DNA of 64,000 bases from Flavobacteriaceae bacterium EG-1 (GTDB taxonomy: Bacteria > Bacteroidota > Bacteroidia > Flavobacteriales > Flavobacteriaceae): contig NZ_WJPK01000005.1 of NCBI RefSeq assembly GCF_009649685.1, forward strand, positions 202,112 through 266,111, written 5' to 3'. This document shows, in pieces, positions 62,501 to 64,000 of this stretch; within the stretch, counting starts at the first letter, position 1; each line of letters begins with the position of its first letter. The notes under the pieces were generated by a model. It made no database searches, was not told where the DNA came from, and worked only from the letters and a program-made list of their open reading frames with translations. The position numbers and the translations under genes are program-made.

Positions 62501-64000
62501 GCATTTGCTACTGGATTCTGATTTGGTATTATTTCTTCAAGCACTTCTACGACAACATCATCAAATGCAGTAGCATCGTCAGAATCTGTTACAGTTAACC
62601 TGAATACATAAGTACCCTCAACCAAGTTTCCAACAGTTAGCGTTGGAGAATTCGCTCCATTTAAGAATTCCCCATTTGGACCACTTACTTTCGTCCATAC
62701 ATACGAATCGATTGTACCATCCGAATCAGTTCCAGAACCTACTAACTCAACACTATTAGTTGGTAAGGTAATGGTCTTATCATCACCAGCATCTGCAATT
62801 GGAAGTGCATTAGTAACTCCCAAACCTACAACCTCTATAGCTGACAGTTTCGGTTGATCAACTCCATCACTACCCGCCGCATCGAAAACTAAATTTAAGA
62901 TACCATCTGACATCGTTACATCAAAAGTTTTGGTTACCGCTGTTTGAGAACCTACATCAGCGTTAATATTATAGTCATCAAGTATCGTATTTTCTTCCAT
63001 GATGACATCGAAAATACGCTGATTATTCCCAGCTGGTCCCCCACCATTGGCTCCCCAATAGATTTCAGCAAAATGAAGTATAATTCTGTACTCCCCGTCT
63101 GCCAATGGAATATCATATCCAAAAGTTGGAGGTGAGGCACTTCGTTCCGTTTGGTATAGACCAGCAACTGTCGCGCTCGAATTCTCATATGCTTTACCAC
63201 CAACAAAATTCTGATCCGCAGCAAAAACATCACCGTTATGCGTTAACTCGGGTCCACCTGCATTAATACGTAATGCAAAGTCGTTCACAACTTCTTCTGG
63301 TAATACTGTTATGTTTACATCATCAAATGCAGTAGCATCATCAGAATCTGATACAGTTAACCTGAACACATAGGTGCCTTCTACTAAGTTTCCAACAGTT
63401 AAAGTAGCGTCATTTGCTCCACTTAAAGTTTCACCATTTGGACCACTTACTTTCGTCCATGCATACGAATCAATTGTACCGTCTGAATCTGTTCCTGAAC
63501 CTACTAACTCAACACTATTGGTTGGCAACGTAATGGTCTTATCTTCACCAGCATTTGCTACTGGATTCTGATTTGGTATTATTTCTTCAAGCACTTCTAC
63601 GACAACATCATCAAATGCAGTAGCATCGTCAGAATCTGTTACAGTTAACCTGAATACATAAGTACCCTCAACCAAGTTTCCAACAGTTAGCGTTGGAGAA
63701 TTCGCTCCATTTAAGAATTCCCCATTTGGACCACTTACTTTCGTCCATGCATACGAATCGATTGTACCATCCGAATCAGTTCCAGAACCTACTAACTCAA
63801 CACTATTAGTTGGTAATGTAATGCTCTTATCATCACCAGCATTTGCAATTGGAAGCTCATTAATATCGGTTTCCGTTCCAAGAATTTCAATAGCATTTAT
63901 TATTGGATGTCTTGTACCTCCGACTGCTGCTAATGATGAAAAATCAATGTCTAAATTACCACCAGTTACAGTTACAATATGTGTTTTAACTAACATAGTC
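59587..64000 (-). CDS. Giant secreted PKD/malectin repeat protein, N-terminus outside the window
   Basis: At least 1471 residues; the frame continues past base 64000. Visible order: end of a malectin-like domain, then three rounds of two PKD domains plus one malectin-like domain, then a seventh PKD-like domain, a carbohydrate-binding beta-sandwich (V-W-L-E-A-E-C-A to G-L-D-K-L-Y-V) and a type IX secretion C-terminal signal (P-N-P-A near the tail, ending K-H-K-L-M-I-R-K). PKD copies share A-G-x-D-K-T-I-T-L-P-T-N-S-V-E-L; malectin copies share F-A-L-R-I-N. It is exported by T9SS and probably bound to the surface; the catalytic part, if any, would lie upstream. Likely glycan binding or adhesion. 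Confidence 0.9.
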   Translation of the reverse strand, partial: TMLVKTHIVTVTGGNLDIDFSSLAAVGGTRHPIINAIEILGTETDINELPIANAGDDKSITLPTNSVELVGSGTDSDGTIDSYAWTKVSGPNGEFLNGANSPTLTVGNLVEGTYVFRLTVTDSDDATAFDDVVVEVLEEIIPNQNPVANAGEDKTITLPTNSVELVGSGTDSDGTIDSYAWTKVSGPNGETLSGANDATLTVGNLVEGTYVFRLTVSDSDDATAFDDVNITVLPEEVVNDFALRINAGGPELTHNGDVFAADQNFVGGKAYENSSATVAGLYQTERSASPPTFGYDIPLADGEYRIILHFAEIYWGANGGGPAGNNQRIFDVIMEENTILDDYNINADVGSQTAVTKTFDVTMSDGILNLVFDAAGSDGVDQPKLSAIEVVGLGVTNALPIADAGDDKTITLPTNSVELVGSGTDSDGTIDSYVWTKVSGPNGEFLNGANSPTLTVGNLVEGTYVFRLTVTDSDDATAFDDVVVEVLEEIIPNQNPVANAGEDKTITLPTNNVELVGSGTDSDGTIDSYAWMKVSGPNGETLIGANDAILTVGNLVEGTYVFRLTVTDSDDATAFDDVNITVLPEEVVNDFALRINAGGPELTYNGDVFAADQNFVGGKVYENTSATVATLYQTERSASPPTFGYDIPLADGEYRIILHFAEIYWGANGGGAAGVSQRIFDVTMEGNTILDDYDINADVGSQTAVTKTFDVTMSDGILNLVFDAAGSDGVNQPKLSAIEIIGSATVVNELPIADAGDDKTITLPTNSVELVGSGTDSDGTIDSYAWTKVSGPNGESLNGANSSTLTVGNLVEGTYVFRLTVTDSDDATAFDDVVVEVNAEVIPNQNPVANAGEDKTITLPTNSVELVGSGTDSDGTIDSYAWTKVSGPNGEFLNGANSSTLTVGNLVEGTYVFRLTVTDSEDATAFDEVIVIVQPEEVVNDFALRINTGGPSTTYQGNEFIADQYFSTGNTLSRPQTGLSQPYSTIRYSRSQTMSYDIPLGDGEYTVRLHFAEIHFGATSGGTGGVGSRVFDVNIEGALVEDNLDVFAQAGGAQTMLVKTHIVTVTGGNLDIDFSSLAAVGGTRHPIINAIEILGSGSVPTIAPIANAGTEVIVTLPNNTATLNGSGTDPDGGDITYEWSQIDGPTNAGIANTTSATTNISNLAQGIYIFRLTVTDDENEVGTDEVVVTVNPEIRDEVWLEAECADVGSNWSIINDNSTSGGQYVMSPSGNNFDGAPSNEDSWLKFNLNVESGTYRLYALTDTPTGDNDSFWVRINGGSWLKWNYILSDGDFSWRQLHDGERRNVFVTLNLVDGANTIDFAHREEGVGLDKLYVTKTGATPNGLGGTDFGCNNSSKGIVQDDLSAEAEGLFENSVNSDTGLKVEPNKIQILPNPAIIDIKVSLSNAALDVSELMIYDVSGRLIRTYDGYSHKASDGEFIFNISSFESGLYYMTITTSDNNTSKHKLMIRK
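60716..60838. repeat. Exact 123-bp direct repeat, copy A
   Basis: Identical base for base to 63878-64000 at an offset of 3162 bp; it encodes the end of the malectin-like domain (L-V-K-T-H-I-V-T-V-T-G). The second copy is cut by the window edge, so the true repeat may be longer. Confidence 0.93.
62477..62698. repeat. Exact 222-bp direct repeat, copy A
   Basis: Identical to 63527-63748 at an offset of 1050 bp, equal to one PKD-PKD-malectin unit (350 residues). First mismatches are at 62476 and 62699. Confidence 0.93.
63527..63748. repeat. Exact 222-bp direct repeat, copy B
   Basis: Second copy of the 62477-62698 repeat inside the same gene. Confidence 0.93.
63878..64000. repeat. Exact 123-bp direct repeat, copy B (cut by window edge)
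   Basis: Second copy of 60716-60838; continues out of the window. Confidence 0.93.

Noticed and set aside
1..64000. tRNA, rRNA, insertion sequences, integrase or attachment sites
   Set aside because: None could be recognised by eye on either strand; the locus shows no direct sign of recent transfer.

Overview
The window looks like chromosome of a marine member of the Flavobacteriaceae (Bacteroidota). The DNA is AT-rich. It has a SusC/SusD pair, a type IX secretion tail, promoter boxes of the Bacteroidota -7 type (TAnnTTTG), many sulfatases and two alpha-L-rhamnosidases. I see no tRNA, rRNA, CRISPR array or insertion sequence.

Bases 1-32,752 are a polysaccharide utilisation locus for a sulfated, rhamnose-rich polymer, most likely green-algal ulvan or a similar rhamnan. 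Outside the cytoplasm it has four sulfatase modules (one cut by the left edge, one fused to a GH78), two GH78 rhamnosidases, SusC/SusD uptake, a GMC dehydrogenase with its small subunit, a Gfo/Idh/MocA oxidoreductase and an unusual beta-sandwich/nucleoside-hydrolase-like protein. Inside the cell, a five-gene operon (25,319-32,752) takes L-rhamnose through isomerase, kinase and a fused aldolase/dehydrogenase to DHAP and lactate. An LldD-type enzyme then turns lactate into pyruvate, and an NCS1-family permease closes the operon. A divergent GntR-type regulator sits beside it. A shared 16-bp operator (pattern GYACA-GYACA-GGAYAG) lies in front of five transcription units. In three of them its centre is exactly 31 bp from the centre of the -7 box; in front of susC it is expanded into a 10-bp tandem array.

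Bases 32,913-59,274 are mainly a sulfide/reactive-sulfur and copper island: two sulfide:quinone oxidoreductases of different types, two persulfide-dioxygenase/rhodanese paralogues, a free rhodanese, a 1-Cys peroxiredoxin, a SulP permease, cytochrome bd oxidase, a diheme c-type lipoprotein, an HMA metal-binding protein, a tripartite RND pump, an OprC-like copper TonB receptor and a Crp/Fnr regulator with three cysteines. The main finding is that eleven promoters here carry a palindrome GTAAC-N4-GTTAC (or GTGAC-N4-GTCAC, with two degenerate copies). In ten its centre lies exactly 33 bp from the centre of a -7 box, and in the eleventh 32 bp. This is the geometry of a class II activator and defines a compact regulon, probably run by the Crp/Fnr protein at 57,240-57,872. 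The same rule exposes a promoter for an unannotated 35-residue membrane protein (41,942-42,049). A second small gene (40,048-40,188) follows the first SQR.

Bases 59,587-64,000 hold the C-terminal part of a very large secreted protein of repeated PKD and malectin-like domains with long exact DNA repeats, running off the right edge.
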